In this document: one piece after another, positions 33,301 to 42,626 of the stretch
Layout of the letters: the number at the start of each line of letters is the position of its first letter
Numbering within the stretch: position 1 is the stretch's first letter
Origin: Alphaproteobacteria bacterium US3C007
GTDB taxonomy: Bacteria; Pseudomonadota; Alphaproteobacteria; Rhodobacterales; Rhodobacteraceae
Reading direction: 5' to 3'
NCBI GenBank assembly: GCA_034423775.1
Contig: CP139918.1
Span: 372,001 to 436,000, forward strand
Length of the DNA stretch: 64,000 bases
Position numbers and translations under genes: made by a program
Notes under the pieces: generated by a model
The model's input: the letters and a program-made list of their open reading frames with translations, nothing else
Told to the model about the DNA's origin: nothing
The model's database searches: none

Positions 33301-34523
33301 AGCGTGTCAAACAGCGCGGAAGCAGCATCTACGGTGGGCGGTTCGCCCGGGCGCATGACGCGGTAAATATCCATCAGCGCGGTATCACGGCTGAGGTTTT
33401 TATCCTGCATCATGGTGTTGCGCATATAGGGGCCAACATTGACGTTATCGATATCAAGTACGGGAATATCGGCAAAGCCGGCATCCACAAGATCTTTCAA
33501 CGATCCACCGATCATTTCGCCTTCTTTATCATATTCCGCGGTTAGTTCATCACCCGCTTCTACGTAAATCGCGCCGGTTTCCTCATTGATTAAATCTTGA
33601 GACACAAATTTACCAATAATTTGGTCAAACGGCACCAAAAGCTCGGTTACTTTGCCCTCATCGATCAATTTTTTCACCGCGCGGGGCGTTACTTTTTTGC
33701 CGGCTTCAGCAATCACTTCACCCGTCGCTGCATCGATTAGATCATAAATTGGACGGGTGCCGCGCACGCGCTCTGGGAAGAATTTCGTTTTCCACCCTTT
33801 GCCTTTCACAACGTGGAAATTCACCGTATCATAATAGGCGCTCATGATGCCTTCTTGATCCAGGCCAAGCGCGTAAAGCAGCGTGGTTACCGGCAATTTA
33901 CGGCGGCGATCGATCCGCGCAAACACCAAGTCTTTGGCATCAAATTCAAAATCAAGCCAAGACCCGCGATACGGAATGATCCGGCAGGCGAATAACAGCT
34001 TACCCGAGCTGTGCGTTTTACCTTTATCATGATCGAAAAACACCCCAGGAGAGCGATGCATCTGTGAAACGATCACCCGTTCGGTCCCGTTGACAACAAA
34101 GGTGCCATTCGGTGTCATCAAAGGCATATCGCCCATAAACACGTCTTGCTCTTTAATGTCTTTTACCGATTTGGCGCCCGTATCTTCATCAACATCAAAC
34201 ACGATCAGCCGCAGCGTGACCTTGAGCGGAGCACTATAGGTCATATCACGCTGCTGGCATTCCTCGACGTCATATTTGGGCTTTTCTAAATCATAGCCAA
34301 CAAATTCCAGCACAGAGGTTTCGTTGAAATCTTTGATCGGAAACACCGATTGGAAAACGCCTTTGATGCCTTCGCCATCAGTGGGAATTTCCGCCTCGCC
34401 CGAGCGCAAAAACAAATCATAAGATGATTTTTGCACTTCAATCAGGTTTGGCATGTCAAGAACTTCGCGAATTTTTCCGTAATATTTACGCAAACGCTTC
34501 TGGCCGAGATATGATTGAGCCAT
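30387..34523 (-). CDS. rpoB: DNA-directed RNA polymerase subunit beta
   Basis: 1378 residues from the ATG at 34523 ([17 protein letters not shown]). The rifampicin region reads [20 protein letters not shown] and onward LSALGPGGL, the sensitive form. The C-terminal block [17 protein letters not shown] and [25 protein letters not shown] are standard. A 9-residue longer start at 34550 is less likely. It is preceded by the rplL-rpoB spacer with a strong hairpin. Confidence 0.98.
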   Translation of the reverse strand: MAQSYLGQKRLRKYYGKIREVLDMPNLIEVQKSSYDLFLRSGEAEIPTDGEGIKGVFQSVFPIKDFNETSVLEFVGYDLEKPKYDVEECQQRDMTYSAPLKVTLRLIVFDVDEDTGAKSVKDIKEQDVFMGDMPLMTPNGTFVVNGTERVIVSQMHRSPGVFFDHDKGKTHSSGKLLFACRIIPYRGSWLDFEFDAKDLVFARIDRRRKLPVTTLLYALGLDQEGIMSAYYDTVNFHVVKGKGWKTKFFPERVRGTRPIYDLIDAATGEVIAEAGKKVTPRAVKKLIDEGKVTELLVPFDQIIGKFVSQDLINEETGAIYVEAGDELTAEYDKEGEMIGGSLKDLVDAGFADIPVLDIDNVNVGPYMRNTMMQDKNLSRDTALMDIYRVMRPGEPPTVDAASALFDTLFFDSERYDLSAVGRVKMNMRLALDAEDTQRTLRKEDIVSCIKALVELRDGKGDIDDIDHLGNRRVRSVGELMENQYRVGLLRMERAIKERMSSVEIDTVMPQDLINAKPAAAAVREFFGSSQLSQFMDQTNPLSEVTHKRRLSALGPGGLTRERAGFEVRDVHATHYGRMCPIETPEGPNIGLINSLATFARVNKYGFIETPYRIVKDATVTDEVHYLSATEEMRHTVAQANAKLDVNGRFVNDLVSTRQSGDYTLAPVENVDLIDVSPKQLVSVAASLIPFLENDDANRALMGSNMQRQAVPLLRAEAPLVGTGIEEIVARDSGAAIMAKRAGVVDQVDAQRIVIRATEDLDLGDAGVDIYRMRKFQRSNQNTCINQRPLIKVGQAVSKGEVIADGPSTDLGELALGKNVVVAFMPWNGYNYEDSILISERVARDDVFTSVHIEEFEVAARDTKLGPEEITRDIPNVGEEALRNLDEAGIVYIGADVEPGDILVGKITPKGESPMTPEEKLLRAIFGEKASDVRDTSLRVKPGDFGTVVEVRVFNRHGVEKDERALQIEREEVERLARDRDDELAILDRNIYARLRSMIIGKTVLKGPKGVKANAVIDEDLLESLSRGQWWQLALSEEGDAKIVEALHEQYEVQKRILDARFEDKVEKVRRGDDLPPGVMKMVKVFIAVKRKLQPGDKMAGRHGNKGVISKVVPMEDMPFLADGTPVDFCLNPLGVPSRMNVGQILETHMGWAARGLGVNIDESLNDYRRSGDLTPVREAMRLAYGDDVYEEGIAGMDEDSLVEAAGNVCNGVPIATPVFDGAKEGDVNDALVRAGFDQSGQSILFDGRTGEQFTRPVTVGIKYLLKLHHLVDDKIHARSTGPYSLVTQQPLGGKAQFGGQRFGEMEVWALEAYGAAYTLQEMLTVKSDDVAGRTKVYESIVKGEDNFEAGIPESFNVLVKEVRGLGLNMELLDTEDDA

Positions 34524-34701
34524 GGATATAGTACCTTTCAGTTTTCTCACCGGACGCGCGCGCTGTCGGGTACCAGCCGCGCCCCCATACGAGATCGCAA
34601 GATAAGATCAATGCCTGGCTTTCACCCAACGAAAGCCTCCCGATCTATTTATCCTGCCCAACAAAACGCCTGCTGAAGTAGGCTCTTTCTAAGACAGGTA
34701 T

Positions 34702-34730
34702 GGCCAAGAGCGGGTTTCCCGCTCTCGGCC
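34702..34730 (-). promoter_or_regulatory. Strong hairpin in the rplL-rpoB spacer (attenuator or RNase III site)
   Basis: Minus strand: GGCC-G-AGAGCGGG-aaa-CCCGCTCT-T-GGCC, a 12-bp stem with one mismatch and a 3-nt loop, 28 nt past rplL, with no T-run after it. The position matches the known rplL-rpoB attenuator/RNase III processing site of E. coli, which lowers rpoBC output relative to L7/L12. Confidence 0.65.
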
Positions 34731-34758
34731 GATACGTACCAGGTTACCCTGGCGGTGT

Positions 34759-35142
34759 TTACTTAAGCTCGACTTCGGCGCCAGCTGCTTCCAGCTTGGC
34801 TTTGATGTCTTCCGCTTCGGCTTTATCAACGCCTTCTTTGACAGCTTTGCCGCCTGCATCAACCAGCTCTTTGGCTTCTTTCAGGCCTAGGCCTGTGATG
34901 CCGCGAACTTCTTTGATCACGTTGATTTTTGAAGCGCCTGCGGCTTTCAGAATTACGTCAAATTCTGTTTGCTCTTCAGCGCCGCCACCTGCGGCATCGC
35001 CACCTGCAGGGCCTGCCATCATGACAGCGCCACCGGCAGCAGGCTCAATGCCATACTCGTCCTTCAGGATGGTTTTCAGTTCTTGTGCTTCCAGCAGGGT
35101 AAGACCAACGATCTCTTCTGCAAGTTTCTTCAGATCAGCCAT
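34759..35142 (-). CDS. rplL: 50S ribosomal protein L7/L12
   Basis: 127 residues. The N-terminal dimerisation domain is followed by an Ala/Gly-rich hinge ([18 protein letters not shown]), then the factor-binding C-terminal domain ([31 protein letters not shown]). Multiple dimers on L10 recruit EF-G and EF-Tu. It follows rplJ by 70 nt. Confidence 0.98.
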   Translation of the reverse strand: MADLKKLAEEIVGLTLLEAQELKTILKDEYGIEPAAGGAVMMAGPAGGDAAGGGAEEQTEFDVILKAAGASKINVIKEVRGITGLGLKEAKELVDAGGKAVKEGVDKAEAEDIKAKLEAAGAEVELK

Positions 35143-35212
35143 TTTCGACTCTTTCCGTTTCTAAGTTGTGTTCCAACGTATGGGGCATTTCCCTACGCAG
35201 ATCTTAAGTTGC

Positions 35213-35728
35213 TTAAGCAGCTGCCTTGTCTTCGATGCTCGACAAAATGCCGGCGATATTCGAAGCAGGTGCGCCAATTGCGCCTGCGATGTTTGAAGCA
35301 GGAGCGCCGATGCAGCCCACGATCGAAGCAATAAGCTCTTCGCGTGAAGGCATTTTCGACACGGCCTCAACGCCGGCACGATCCAAAACATTCTCACCCA
35401 TCGCGCCACCGAGAATTTCAAACTTTTTATTCTCTTTGGCGAAATCCTCGGCCACTTTGGCTGCTGCCACCGGGTCCTCGGAAAAGGTTAGAACAGTCAT
35501 CCCTGTCAGAAAATCTGCTATGCCTGCGCATGGCATCCCATCAAGGGCGATCTTGGCGAGCCTGTTTTTGGCAACACGAACTGCGCTTCCACCCTGACGG
35601 GCGCGGGCGCGCAGATCTTGCATTTCAGCAACTGTAAGCCCTGCATAGTGAGACACTACCACAACGCCAGAGCTTTCAAAGATTTGGCCGAGTTCCTCGA
35701 CCACTTTCTCTTTTTGTGCTCTATCCAC
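35213..35728 (-). CDS. rplJ: 50S ribosomal protein L10
   Basis: 171 residues from a GTG at 35728 (first codons GTG GAT AGA), with GGAG 7 nt upstream. The rRNA-binding N-terminal part ([22 protein letters not shown]) and the C-terminal helix that carries L7/L12 dimers are present. A repeated [25 protein letters not shown] segment lies near the C-terminus, in the helix region. It is probably autoregulated through the structured leader upstream. Confidence 0.96.
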   Translation of the reverse strand: MDRAQKEKVVEELGQIFESSGVVVVSHYAGLTVAEMQDLRARARQGGSAVRVAKNRLAKIALDGMPCAGIADFLTGMTVLTFSEDPVAAAKVAEDFAKENKKFEILGGAMGENVLDRAGVEAVSKMPSREELIASIVGCIGAPASNIAGAIGAPASNIAGILSSIEDKAAA

Positions 35729-35983
35729 AGTTTCACTCCAAATTTGGGGATCTCTCCCCGGCTCAAGTTTGCCACCCTAAAAGGGCAGCGTTCGGGTCCT
35801 AGGTCAGGGTCCCGAGGCCAAAACCACCCGAGGCTTGCGCCGCAGACTGATCCAATGTCTCGTTCCCCATCTCAGGAAGGATTTAACGGGCCTGCGCCCC
35901 ACCCTCCGTCTCGGACAGAACGGATCCTAGCGGATCCGCTATTCGCTGCCCCCTGCACAACAATGCAAAAGGCAACCAATTTC
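35729..35983 (-). promoter_or_regulatory. rplJ leader region (probable L10 autoregulatory leader)
   Basis: This 255-bp spacer between rplA and rplJ is GC-rich and full of short inverted repeats, including the perfect 12-bp palindrome AGCGGATCCGCT at 35929-35940 and CGGGACCCTG-acctagGACCCG. Bacteria commonly place an L10-binding leader here that represses rplJL. I cannot fold it, so the assignment rests on position and repeats. Confidence 0.45.
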
Positions 35984-36682
35984 TTAGCGTTGGCTTGCAG
36001 CCCCCACATCGATCGTGACGCCGGCGCCCATTGTCGAACTCAGCGCGATCTTTTTCATATAGGCACCCTTAGCACCTGATGGCTTGGCTTTGGCCACAGC
36101 GTCTACGAACGCTTTTACGTTTTCGACCAATTTTGCTTCATCAAATGAGGCTTTGCCAACACCCGCATGCACCACACCGCCTTTTTCAGCTTTGAACTGC
36201 ACTTCGCCGCCCTTCGCCGCTTTGACAGCCGCAGTAACATCCATCGTGACGGTACCGACTTTGGGATTGGGCATCAAATTGCGCGGCCCAAGTACTTTGC
36301 CCAAACGCCCAACAACCGGCATCATATCAGGTGTTGCAATGCACCGATCAAATTCGATCTTGCCGCCTTGAACAATTTCCATCAGATCTTCGGCGCCCAC
36401 AATATCAGCCCCAGCCGCTTTCGCTTCATCTGCTTTGGCATCGCGCGCAAACACTGCAACCCGCACTGTTTTTCCAGTGCCATTTGGCAGACCGATAACG
36501 CCGCGCACCATCTGGTCGGCATGGCGGGTATCAACCCCTAAATTCACCGCAATTTCGATCGTTTCATCGAATTTAGCTTTTGCGTTGGCTTTCACCAATG
36601 CCACAGCCTCTTCAACCGACAAATCAAATTTGCCGTCCGCTGCTTCGCGCACAGAGCGCATCCGTTTTCCAAACTTCGCCAT
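35984..36682 (-). CDS. rplA: 50S ribosomal protein L1
   Basis: 232 residues: [14 protein letters not shown] start, [16 protein letters not shown] and [25 protein letters not shown] core. L1 forms the mobile stalk that escorts deacylated tRNA, and in E. coli it represses rplK-rplA. It starts 1 nt after the rplK stop. Confidence 0.98.
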   Translation of the reverse strand: MAKFGKRMRSVREAADGKFDLSVEEAVALVKANAKAKFDETIEIAVNLGVDTRHADQMVRGVIGLPNGTGKTVRVAVFARDAKADEAKAAGADIVGAEDLMEIVQGGKIEFDRCIATPDMMPVVGRLGKVLGPRNLMPNPKVGTVTMDVTAAVKAAKGGEVQFKAEKGGVVHAGVGKASFDEAKLVENVKAFVDAVAKAKPSGAKGAYMKKIALSSTMGAGVTIDVGAASQR

Positions 36683-36683
36683 C

Positions 36684-37109
36684 TTACTTCACCTCGATGC
36701 CCATCGAACGCGCTGATCCCAGAATGATCTGCATCGCGCCTTCGATGTCGTTTGCGTTAAGATCGGTCATTTTCGCTTCTGCGATCTCTTTGACTTGCGC
36801 CGCGGTCACGGTTCCGGCTGTTTCACGGCCCGGATTGGTAGCGCCTGACTTCAGCTTTGCCGCTTTGCGCAAATAATAAGATGCGGGCGGCGTCTTAATA
36901 TCCATCGAGAATGATTTATCCTGATAGTAGGAAATCACTGTCGGGCATGGTGCTCCAGGCTCCATATCAGCCGTCTTTGCGTTGAAAGCTTTACAGAACT
37001 CCATAATGTTAATACCGCGCTGACCCAATGCAGGTCCTACGGGTGGCGAGGGGTTTGCTTTCCCCGCCGGCACTTGCAATTTAAGCGTGCCAACCAGTTT
37101 CTTGGCCAT
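36684..37109 (-). CDS. rplK: 50S ribosomal protein L11
   Basis: 141 residues from the ATG at 37109 ([29 protein letters not shown]), ribosome site GGAGAGG. A 32-residue upstream extension is rejected. L11 binds the GTPase-associated centre and is needed for RelA activation. The proline-rich N-terminal loop that binds thiopeptides is intact. Confidence 0.97.
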   Translation of the reverse strand: MAKKLVGTLKLQVPAGKANPSPPVGPALGQRGINIMEFCKAFNAKTADMEPGAPCPTVISYYQDKSFSMDIKTPPASYYLRKAAKLKSGATNPGRETAGTVTAAQVKEIAEAKMTDLNANDIEGAMQIILGSARSMGIEVK

Positions 37110-37214
37110 CTGGCCTCTCCTTTTACCAACACTCCTCTGACGCGTCATCGGAGCTTTTCGTTGTCGTGGTTCGGGTGCATCGGCCGCGACCGACTGCCCT
37201 TCCACGGGCTAACC

Positions 37215-37748
37215 TCAGGCTTGTTTGGTTACCTGAGTATATTCCAATTCGACCGGCGTCTCGCGGCCAAAAATTGACACTGTTACTTTCAGACGCTGGT
37301 TCTCATCATCCACGCCTTCAACCAACGCGTCGAAATCTTCAAACGGACCGTCATTCACTTTGACTTTTTCGCCGATCTCGTAGTGCAGCAATGTGCGCGG
37401 CGATTCTTCGCCTTCTTGAACGCGATTCAAAATTGCGTTTACTTCTGCGTCTCGCATCGGCATTGGGCGGCCCTGCGGCCCCAAAAACCCTGTTACGCGA
37501 TTGATCGAGTTGATCAAGTGATACCCCTGATCACTCATCTCCATGCGCACCAACACATAGCCGGGCATGAAGCGACGTTCAGCCGTGACTTTTTTGCCAC
37601 GCCGCACCTCAATCACCTCTTCGGTGGGCACCAAAACTTCTTCAATCTCACCTTCGAGATTTGCCTCGACCACAGATGTTTTTATTTGCTCGGCGATTTT
37701 CTTCTCGAAATTTGAAAGAACGCTTACCGAGTACCACCGCTTTGCCAT
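37215..37748 (-). CDS. nusG: Transcription termination/antitermination factor NusG
   Basis: 177 residues. The NGN domain opens with [23 protein letters not shown] and includes [12 protein letters not shown]. The C-terminal KOW domain has [21 protein letters not shown] and [16 protein letters not shown]. NusG binds RNA polymerase, Rho and S10. A 193-bp spacer with a terminator-like hairpin separates it from secE, wider than usual. Confidence 0.97.
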   Translation of the reverse strand: MAKRWYSVSVLSNFEKKIAEQIKTSVVEANLEGEIEEVLVPTEEVIEVRRGKKVTAERRFMPGYVLVRMEMSDQGYHLINSINRVTGFLGPQGRPMPMRDAEVNAILNRVQEGEESPRTLLHYEIGEKVKVNDGPFEDFDALVEGVDDENQRLKVTVSIFGRETPVELEYTQVTKQA

Positions 37749-37827
37749 CGAGTCTTAGGCCCTTCATATGATGCGAATTTCATCGCAATTTCAAAACGTT
37801 AAGTCTTTTTTAAGGTCCTTAAGATCC

Positions 37828-37857
37828 AAAAAAATCGGCGCGCAACACGAATCGCCG
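37828..37857 (-). terminator. Terminator-like hairpin between secE and nusG
   Basis: Minus strand: CGGCG, 12-nt loop, CGCCG, A, then TTTTTTT. The 5-bp stem is short, so it probably gives only partial termination. It would reduce nusG-rpl readthrough from secE unless a separate promoter lies downstream. Confidence 0.4.
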
Positions 37858-37941
37858 CACGCCAAACAGACTTTTGAAAGCTCCAATTACCCTCGAAACA
37901 TGAGTATTTCAAGTGAGATTGGCAAAGCCTTCGAAAAAAAA

Positions 37942-38139
37942 TTACCTCAACGCATCCAGCAAAGTCTGCAGCCCAGAGCGGATCCCTAAATCAACAAGCG
38001 CAAAGATAACCGCAGCCAAGGCCGCCATCACAAAAACCATGACCGTGGTCAAAAGCACCTCTCGCCGCGTCGGCCAGACAACCTTAGACACTTCGGAACG
38101 AACTTGCTGAATAAACTGCAACGGATTGCTGATTGCCAT
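37942..38139 (-). CDS. secE: Protein translocase subunit SecE
   Basis: 65 residues from the ATG at 38139 (GAAAGG ribosome site), the short single-membrane-segment form. The conserved amphipathic helix SEVSKVVWPTRREVLLTT precedes the membrane segment MVFVMAALAAVIFALVDLGI. SecE clamps SecY. In related genomes tRNA-Trp and tuf lie just upstream; here a 10-kb island intervenes, so secE must have its own promoter. Confidence 0.95.
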   Translation of the reverse strand: MAISNPLQFIQQVRSEVSKVVWPTRREVLLTTVMVFVMAALAAVIFALVDLGIRSGLQTLLDALR

Positions 38140-38670
38140 GGATCGACCTTTCAAAGTTGTGCTGCACATAATGCGCTTTGCGGTAACTTTCAACCCATGA
38201 TCACATCAGGTAGCGCGCTCTTATTTGCCCAACTGCGTTTATCTTTTTATCGCTGAAACAGCCATGCTCAACACATATCCACAAAAATCTTTGGAACGGC
38301 GGGTCTTTCAAACAGATCGCTTTGCAAAATCGCACCAAAAAAAACGCCAACCCGCCCCTTTTACTTTGGCCATCCACGCGCATTTTCAAGGCCGATGAAG
38401 CTGTCAAACAACATCACCTGCAAAGCCGCCAGGTTGTACAGCAGACCAATTGCCGTGCAGCGCCGAGATTTCGCACCCAGTGCGGGCGCGTAAAACGGGC
38501 TTTTCCAAGCAGCGCATTAATTCAACCTGAACGCGTTTGGATATAATTTAGGCGGCGCAGCCTGTCTTTACTAAGAGCCTTTTGAAAATGACGGCCTTGT
38601 CAAAAACTTTAATTTTCTGCTCCAGATAAAGCATACGAGTCACAGTTGAAAAACAATCGCAGAAGAAGAC
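38140..38670. other. Gene-free region upstream of secE (left edge of the island)
   Basis: 530 bp without a credible gene. It must contain the secE promoter. Minus-strand candidates are weak: TTGAGC, 16 bp, TAAAAA near 38245-38275, and an isolated TTGACA at 38402-38407 without a good -10. I found no copy of the tRNA-Trp 3' end that would mark an attachment site. Confidence 0.4.
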
Positions 38671-38925
38671 ATGTCGATCGGTAGAATTACCATGTTGAAA
38701 TCGGTGTCAGAAGAGGCCATGCGAAATGCAAGCAATATTTCCCAATGTTGAACTGGTCATAAAGCTCCAAACCAGCCCCATGACACAAATGTCAGTGGCG
38801 ATAGTACCCGCTCTAAAGATACCAAGAAAAACCTGCTGGGACGGGAACGCTATCAAGAGGCCCTAAACGTCGGTGAAAGCCAATTTTTATTATGAGGGTA
38901 ATTTAAGGATGTTCGTGGCCACTCC
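38671..38925 (+). pseudogene. Decayed member of the island small-protein family (frameshifted)
   Basis: Translation starts cleanly at the ATG (MSIGRITMLKSVSEEAMRN) but continues only by changing frame. Next come FPNVELVIKLQTSPMTQMSV-AIVP in a second frame, then DTKKNLLGRERYQEALNVGE in a third, then YYEGNL. The second piece aligns without gaps to FSTADILLFVRTGPSSGISV-SVYP of the intact gene at 46452-46736: same spacing of F, T, P, SV and P. At least three frameshifts are needed, so it is a dead paralogue on the opposite strand at the far end of the island. Confidence 0.5.
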
Positions 38926-38990
38926 TGGGGCCAAAATATTAAGGCCACTTTTAGCTATGGTGATACGAATAATCCCAGAAAGGCCGTCAG

Positions 38991-39125
38991 TTAAGCGCCA
39001 AGCCAAATAAAAAGACCAACGAAAACGGCTAAAAACAATAGCGCAAATGTTGCGACCATTCCACCAATGGCTGCGTCAGATTTGGGCTTGCGCTTTGGTT
39101 TTTCCGATTTTTCGTCTTGCTCCAT
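38991..39125 (-). CDS. 44-residue membrane protein of unknown function
   Basis: ATG at 39125 with GAGG 9 nt upstream; stop TAA at 38991. The product starts with a charged hydrophilic segment (MEQDEKSEKPKRKPKSDA). A single membrane segment follows (residues about 20-43: IGGMVATFALLFLAVFVGLF and IWLGA). The layout is N-terminus in, one helix, no C-terminal domain. Such proteins often stabilise membrane complexes, but no family is recognised. It stands alone between two relics. Confidence 0.6.
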   Translation of the reverse strand: MEQDEKSEKPKRKPKSDAAIGGMVATFALLFLAVFVGLFIWLGA

Positions 39126-39380
39126 GAACTCTGACCTCGTTTTTGAAAAATAAACAGTGACCATGCACCGACGTTGGGTTTGTGTTTAAAGGCAAAAGCA
39201 AAAGAGGTTCGCTTCCCCGCGCGTGATGTAGTGCATATGTTCTAAAAGCAAAAGACACGCGCGCTACGAGCTGTTCTTTTTCTCCCTAGACTCGCGTGTC
39301 TCGGGCCTTTTCATCAGCCCCGTCGCTTGAACCTGTGCCATTTCAAAAGCTTTTCTTGGCCTTTGAAGGCGCCATTTGCT
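39126..39380. other. AT-mixed spacer with no recognised feature
   Basis: I see no gene or clear signal here beyond the probable promoter of the 44-residue membrane protein on the minus strand. The region 39625-39815, on the far side of the relic at 39381-39624, likewise shows nothing apart from the cupin gene's upstream DNA. Confidence 0.35.
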
Positions 39381-39624
39381 CTATTCTCTGCGGTTAAAAA
39401 TCTCGCTTTGGCTGCGATACCGCTTGGAAAAAGGCCTGGTCTCGAACCGTTTGGCCCAAAATTTAACCCAATATCGTTTGTAATTATTCAATGAATGCCC
39501 ATCGGTGCTCCAGATATCGGCAATATGAAAAACAGCTTTGCAAACCCGGTGAAGGTGACGCTCTGAAAAATTGGCAAAATAAGCGCGACCTCTCCTAAGA
39601 CCATTGATTTCAGATCCTCGAGCC
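39381..39624 (-). pseudogene. Possible coding relic, unidentified
   Basis: About 80 sense codons are open on the minus strand between in-frame stops, without a start codon. The translation looks protein-like, for example AYFANFSERHLHRVCKAVFH, then IADIWSTDGHSLNNYKRYW and VKFWAKRFETRPF. Aromatic and basic residues are common and low-complexity is absent. I cannot name the family. It may be the remains of an enzyme or only a chance open frame. Confidence 0.25.
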
Positions 39625-39815
39625 TATTTGCTCTCGCAACCTAAGCGGGGCCTGTACGGCATAAGGCAAAGATCGCGCGAAAACTCCGCCGCGTGATAAT
39701 AAGTGGATGTTAACTGTGCATACTCCTGATACGTTGGCGCTCATTATCGGGGTAATGATGCCCAGATTATTAAGAGTGATGTCAGAAACAAGCAGAGTTC
39801 ACACGGGAAAAAGAG

Positions 39816-40178
39816 ATGATTGCACTTGAAGTTTACGCCAAGCTTACCGAAACAAAATTGTCGGAATTTAAAGATAAACCCACCTCATTGACCCAAGGAC
39901 AAAAAGAGGCATCTACATTGCTTTGGTCCTCTGCAAATGGTCATTGCAAAATTGGAGTATGGGAATGTCAGCCTGGCCATTTTACGGCCGATCGCCGCGC
40001 GGCCGGTGAATATTGCCATATTCTTTCCGGTCGGGCCTCCGTTACCAATTCAGATGGTACAGGCACGCGTGACGTGGGGCCGGGCGACTTGTTGGTTTTG
40101 CCCCAAGGTTGGATGGGCGCGTGGGTGGTCCATGAGCATATGCGTAAGTTATTTATTATAGACGCGTCACCCGAGTGA
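39816..40178 (+). CDS. Cupin-domain protein (DUF861/EutQ-like)
   Basis: 120 residues. The core is one cupin barrel: GVWECQPGHFTADRRAAGEYCHILSGRASVTNSDGT, then GPGDLLVLPQGWMGAWVVHEHMRKLFII. The Glu/His positions of motif 1 (EYCHILSG) and the GD-LPxG motif match the DUF861 cupins, which include (S)-ureidoglycine aminohydrolase-like and EutQ-like proteins. Its job is unknown; small cupins of this type often accompany catabolic oxidoreductases. It converges on the flavin oxidoreductase gene, 85 bp away. Confidence 0.75.
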   Translation: MIALEVYAKLTETKLSEFKDKPTSLTQGQKEASTLLWSSANGHCKIGVWECQPGHFTADRRAAGEYCHILSGRASVTNSDGTGTRDVGPGDLLVLPQGWMGAWVVHEHMRKLFIIDASPE

Positions 40179-40263
40179 CGCGCCCCACCGCCCTTAATTT
40201 GAAATGTTTGGCCAATAGGCGCGCTCTTACGAAACAGGCCCAGGTTTTAAATGTTCAAGCACT

Positions 40264-42228
40264 TCACAGATTTGCTCCTATTCTTAAACCTTCCAGCACT
40301 GCTTCTTCGACTGTTCTGGGGCTCAGACAATCGCCAATGATATGATGCAAGATACGATGCGCGTTTAAATCTTTCTCAAGTTTCGTTTCAGCTGAATGCC
40401 CCAGGGCGGTGACCAAAGTATCGACCGAAGTTAAAATAACCGGTTCACCGCTGAGCGTGTGTTGAAAATATACATCTTCGGAATCCACCCCCACCACTCG
40501 TACATGTGGAATAATCTCAACACCAAGTTTGTGCAGTATGCCGATCCATATATCCCGTGCATATTGCGGAATATTTTGGCCCGCCACCATCCCATTCACA
40601 GCCAGGCGAACATGGCGGCCCTGTTTGACGAGCAATTCAGCAAGCCCCAGACCCACCCAATCACAGCGCCAATCTGCGATAACCACGCGGCCACCAACAT
40701 TTGTTTGACCTTCCAAAACTTGCCATGCATTCACCACATGAGCATCATCGGCCCCATCAATTTGCGCCCTATAGGGCGTTGCACCCGTTGCAGAAATAAC
40801 AACATCAGGGGCGATATTTTCAATAACATCAAGATTTACGAAACAATTAAGGTGCACCCGAGCCGTTGTTTTGGAAAGCTCTTTTTGTAGGTTCGAGGTA
40901 ATGCCCCCAAATTCAGCCCTGCCCGGGAGCGATTGCGCCAGATTAATCTGGCCACCAAGTGAATTTGATTTTTCACAAAGGATCACCTCATGCCCGCGCC
41001 GCGCCGCTATGCTGGCCGCTTTAAGACCGGCAGGCCCACCCCCTGCCACTAAAATCCGTTTTCTCGAGGGTGCCTTTGACAGATTTGCATATTGCAATTC
41101 GCGGCCCGTTTCAGGTCTTTGAATGCAAGAGATTGGGCAAGCCTGCAGCATATGTCCGATACAGGCTTGATTGCAGGCCACGCAGGCGCGGATATCCTCC
41201 AAATCCCCGCACCCGGCTTTGAGAGGCATCTCAGGATCTGAAATTAACGCCCGTGTCATCCCGCACATATCCGCTTGACCCATCTCTAATATTTTTTCTG
41301 CAATTTGAGGCTGGTTTATACGCCCTGCCACAAAAACGGGCTTGCTCACAAGCGTTTTGATGGAGGCTGAGATCGGGGCAGTATACCCAAGCTCATAGGC
41401 CATCGAGGGAACGATATGCGTTGAACCTGCAAGCCCAGCGGATGTTCCCGCAGTGATGTTGAAATAATCCAGACCAGAAACACCATCCAAAGCAGAACAA
41501 ATTTCAAGCACGCCATCCAACCCGAGCCCTGCATAGTCTTTTTCGTCACCCGACAGCCGCAGCCCGATGATCATATCATCACCCGCCCCGCGACGCGTTG
41601 CTTCGATGGCCTCCTTTAGAAAGCGTAAGCGACCTTCAAAAGATCCCCCATAGCCATCGCTTCTGAGATTAACGTTCGGATTAAGGAACTGGCCCAGCAG
41701 GTATCCATGCGAGGCAACCAGCTCAACCCCATCAAGGCCGGCTTGACGTAGATGCGCGGCAGATTGTTCAAATCCGCCTATAATTTCGCATATCAGCTCG
41801 GTCGGCAGCGCACGGGGCATGACGTGAAAACGCTCATTTGGAACGGCTGAAGGCGCATAAGCCACAGGGCGCGAGCCGTCGGGCGCCAAAGCCATTTCCC
41901 GGCCAGGATGCGTCAGCTGCGCGAAAACAAGACATCCATGGGGCTGGCAGGCATCGGCTAATTTCTTGTAACCGGGCACGCAAGCCGGATCATAGGCCTG
42001 AATTGCCGGCCTGCCACTGTTTCCTGTTGGATGGACTCGCGCAGCTTCTATGATCGTTAAAGCTGCCCCGCCTGCTGCTTTAGCGCCATGATAGGCGGCA
42101 AGCCTTTGCGTGGGCTTGCCCTCATCGAGCATGACGGCCATATGCCCGGTGGAAAAAATTCGATTTTTGAATTCTTTGTTCCGGATGCGAAGCGGTTGAA
42201 AAAGGTTCCTGAATTGGGTCACTTGCAT
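40264..42228 (-). CDS. FMN/4Fe-4S/FAD-dependent oxidoreductase (trimethylamine dehydrogenase / 2,4-dienoyl-CoA reductase / DgcA family)
   Basis: 654 residues from the ATG at 42228; an in-frame TTG at 42306 with AAGGA is possible and would add 26 residues. Domain 1 (about 1-350) is an Old-Yellow-Enzyme TIM barrel (FRNLFQPLRIRNKEFKNRIF; HGYLLGQFLNPNVNLRSDGYGG). It is followed by the iron-sulfur motif C-X2-C-X3-C-X11-C (CVACNQAC..., last Cys in ISC). Domain 2 is an FAD/NAD(P) fold (ILVAGGGPAGLKAASIAARRG). The family includes N-demethylases of dimethylglycine, stachydrine and methylamines, and dienoyl-CoA reductases. Exact substrate unknown. A shared upstream element lies at 42333-42371. Confidence 0.85.
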   Translation of the reverse strand: MQVTQFRNLFQPLRIRNKEFKNRIFSTGHMAVMLDEGKPTQRLAAYHGAKAAGGAALTIIEAARVHPTGNSGRPAIQAYDPACVPGYKKLADACQPHGCLVFAQLTHPGREMALAPDGSRPVAYAPSAVPNERFHVMPRALPTELICEIIGGFEQSAAHLRQAGLDGVELVASHGYLLGQFLNPNVNLRSDGYGGSFEGRLRFLKEAIEATRRGAGDDMIIGLRLSGDEKDYAGLGLDGVLEICSALDGVSGLDYFNITAGTSAGLAGSTHIVPSMAYELGYTAPISASIKTLVSKPVFVAGRINQPQIAEKILEMGQADMCGMTRALISDPEMPLKAGCGDLEDIRACVACNQACIGHMLQACPISCIQRPETGRELQYANLSKAPSRKRILVAGGGPAGLKAASIAARRGHEVILCEKSNSLGGQINLAQSLPGRAEFGGITSNLQKELSKTTARVHLNCFVNLDVIENIAPDVVISATGATPYRAQIDGADDAHVVNAWQVLEGQTNVGGRVVIADWRCDWVGLGLAELLVKQGRHVRLAVNGMVAGQNIPQYARDIWIGILHKLGVEIIPHVRVVGVDSEDVYFQHTLSGEPVILTSVDTLVTALGHSAETKLEKDLNAHRILHHIIGDCLSPRTVEEAVLEGLRIGANL

Positions 42229-42332
42229 TCTTTCTGAGCGTCTTGGGAAACCGCCTGTCAGATCTACATAAAGCGAAAGCGCTATGCGTCTGACCGTAAT
42301 CTTCAACGGTCCTTACCTCATTTAAGGTAACC

Positions 42333-42371
42333 GCAGAATAACGCAGAACAGAATTATGTGGAGTCTCAATT
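42333..42371 (-). promoter_or_regulatory. Shared 39-bp upstream element, copy A
   Basis: Plus-strand reading: GCAGAATAAC, 16 nt, TGGAGTCT, C, AATT. The element at 47166-47204 has the same blocks with the same spacing (31 of 39 positions by eye). Both copies contain a direct repeat of GCAGAA and lie just upstream of a minus-strand gene in the same orientation. It is probably a promoter or operator for a common regulator. Confidence 0.45.
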
Positions 42372-42626
42372 AATTCTCATTCTTCTGAGGATTTAATGCG
42401 GCGATTAATGGTCTAATCCTGAACAGAAAACATGCGAAGACTCAGTGCTTTACTATCTCAAGGTGGGAAGTTTAATGCCCGAAAATTTGCACGCTCAAGT
42501 CAGTTTTATGCCATTGCCAGCAAAACCACACCGCGCCACATAAGAGCGAGGGCCATCACAAAAGCGTTTATCAAGATCCTTTGATTTGCTACTGAGGCTC
42601 TCAAAAGCTTCTGAGTACGTGATGCA

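Noticed and set aside
42431..42583. 50-codon plus-strand frame (MRRLSALLSQGGKFNARK...) between the oxidoreductase and the transporter
   Set aside because: No ribosome site; a basic, low-information sequence expected by chance at this length.
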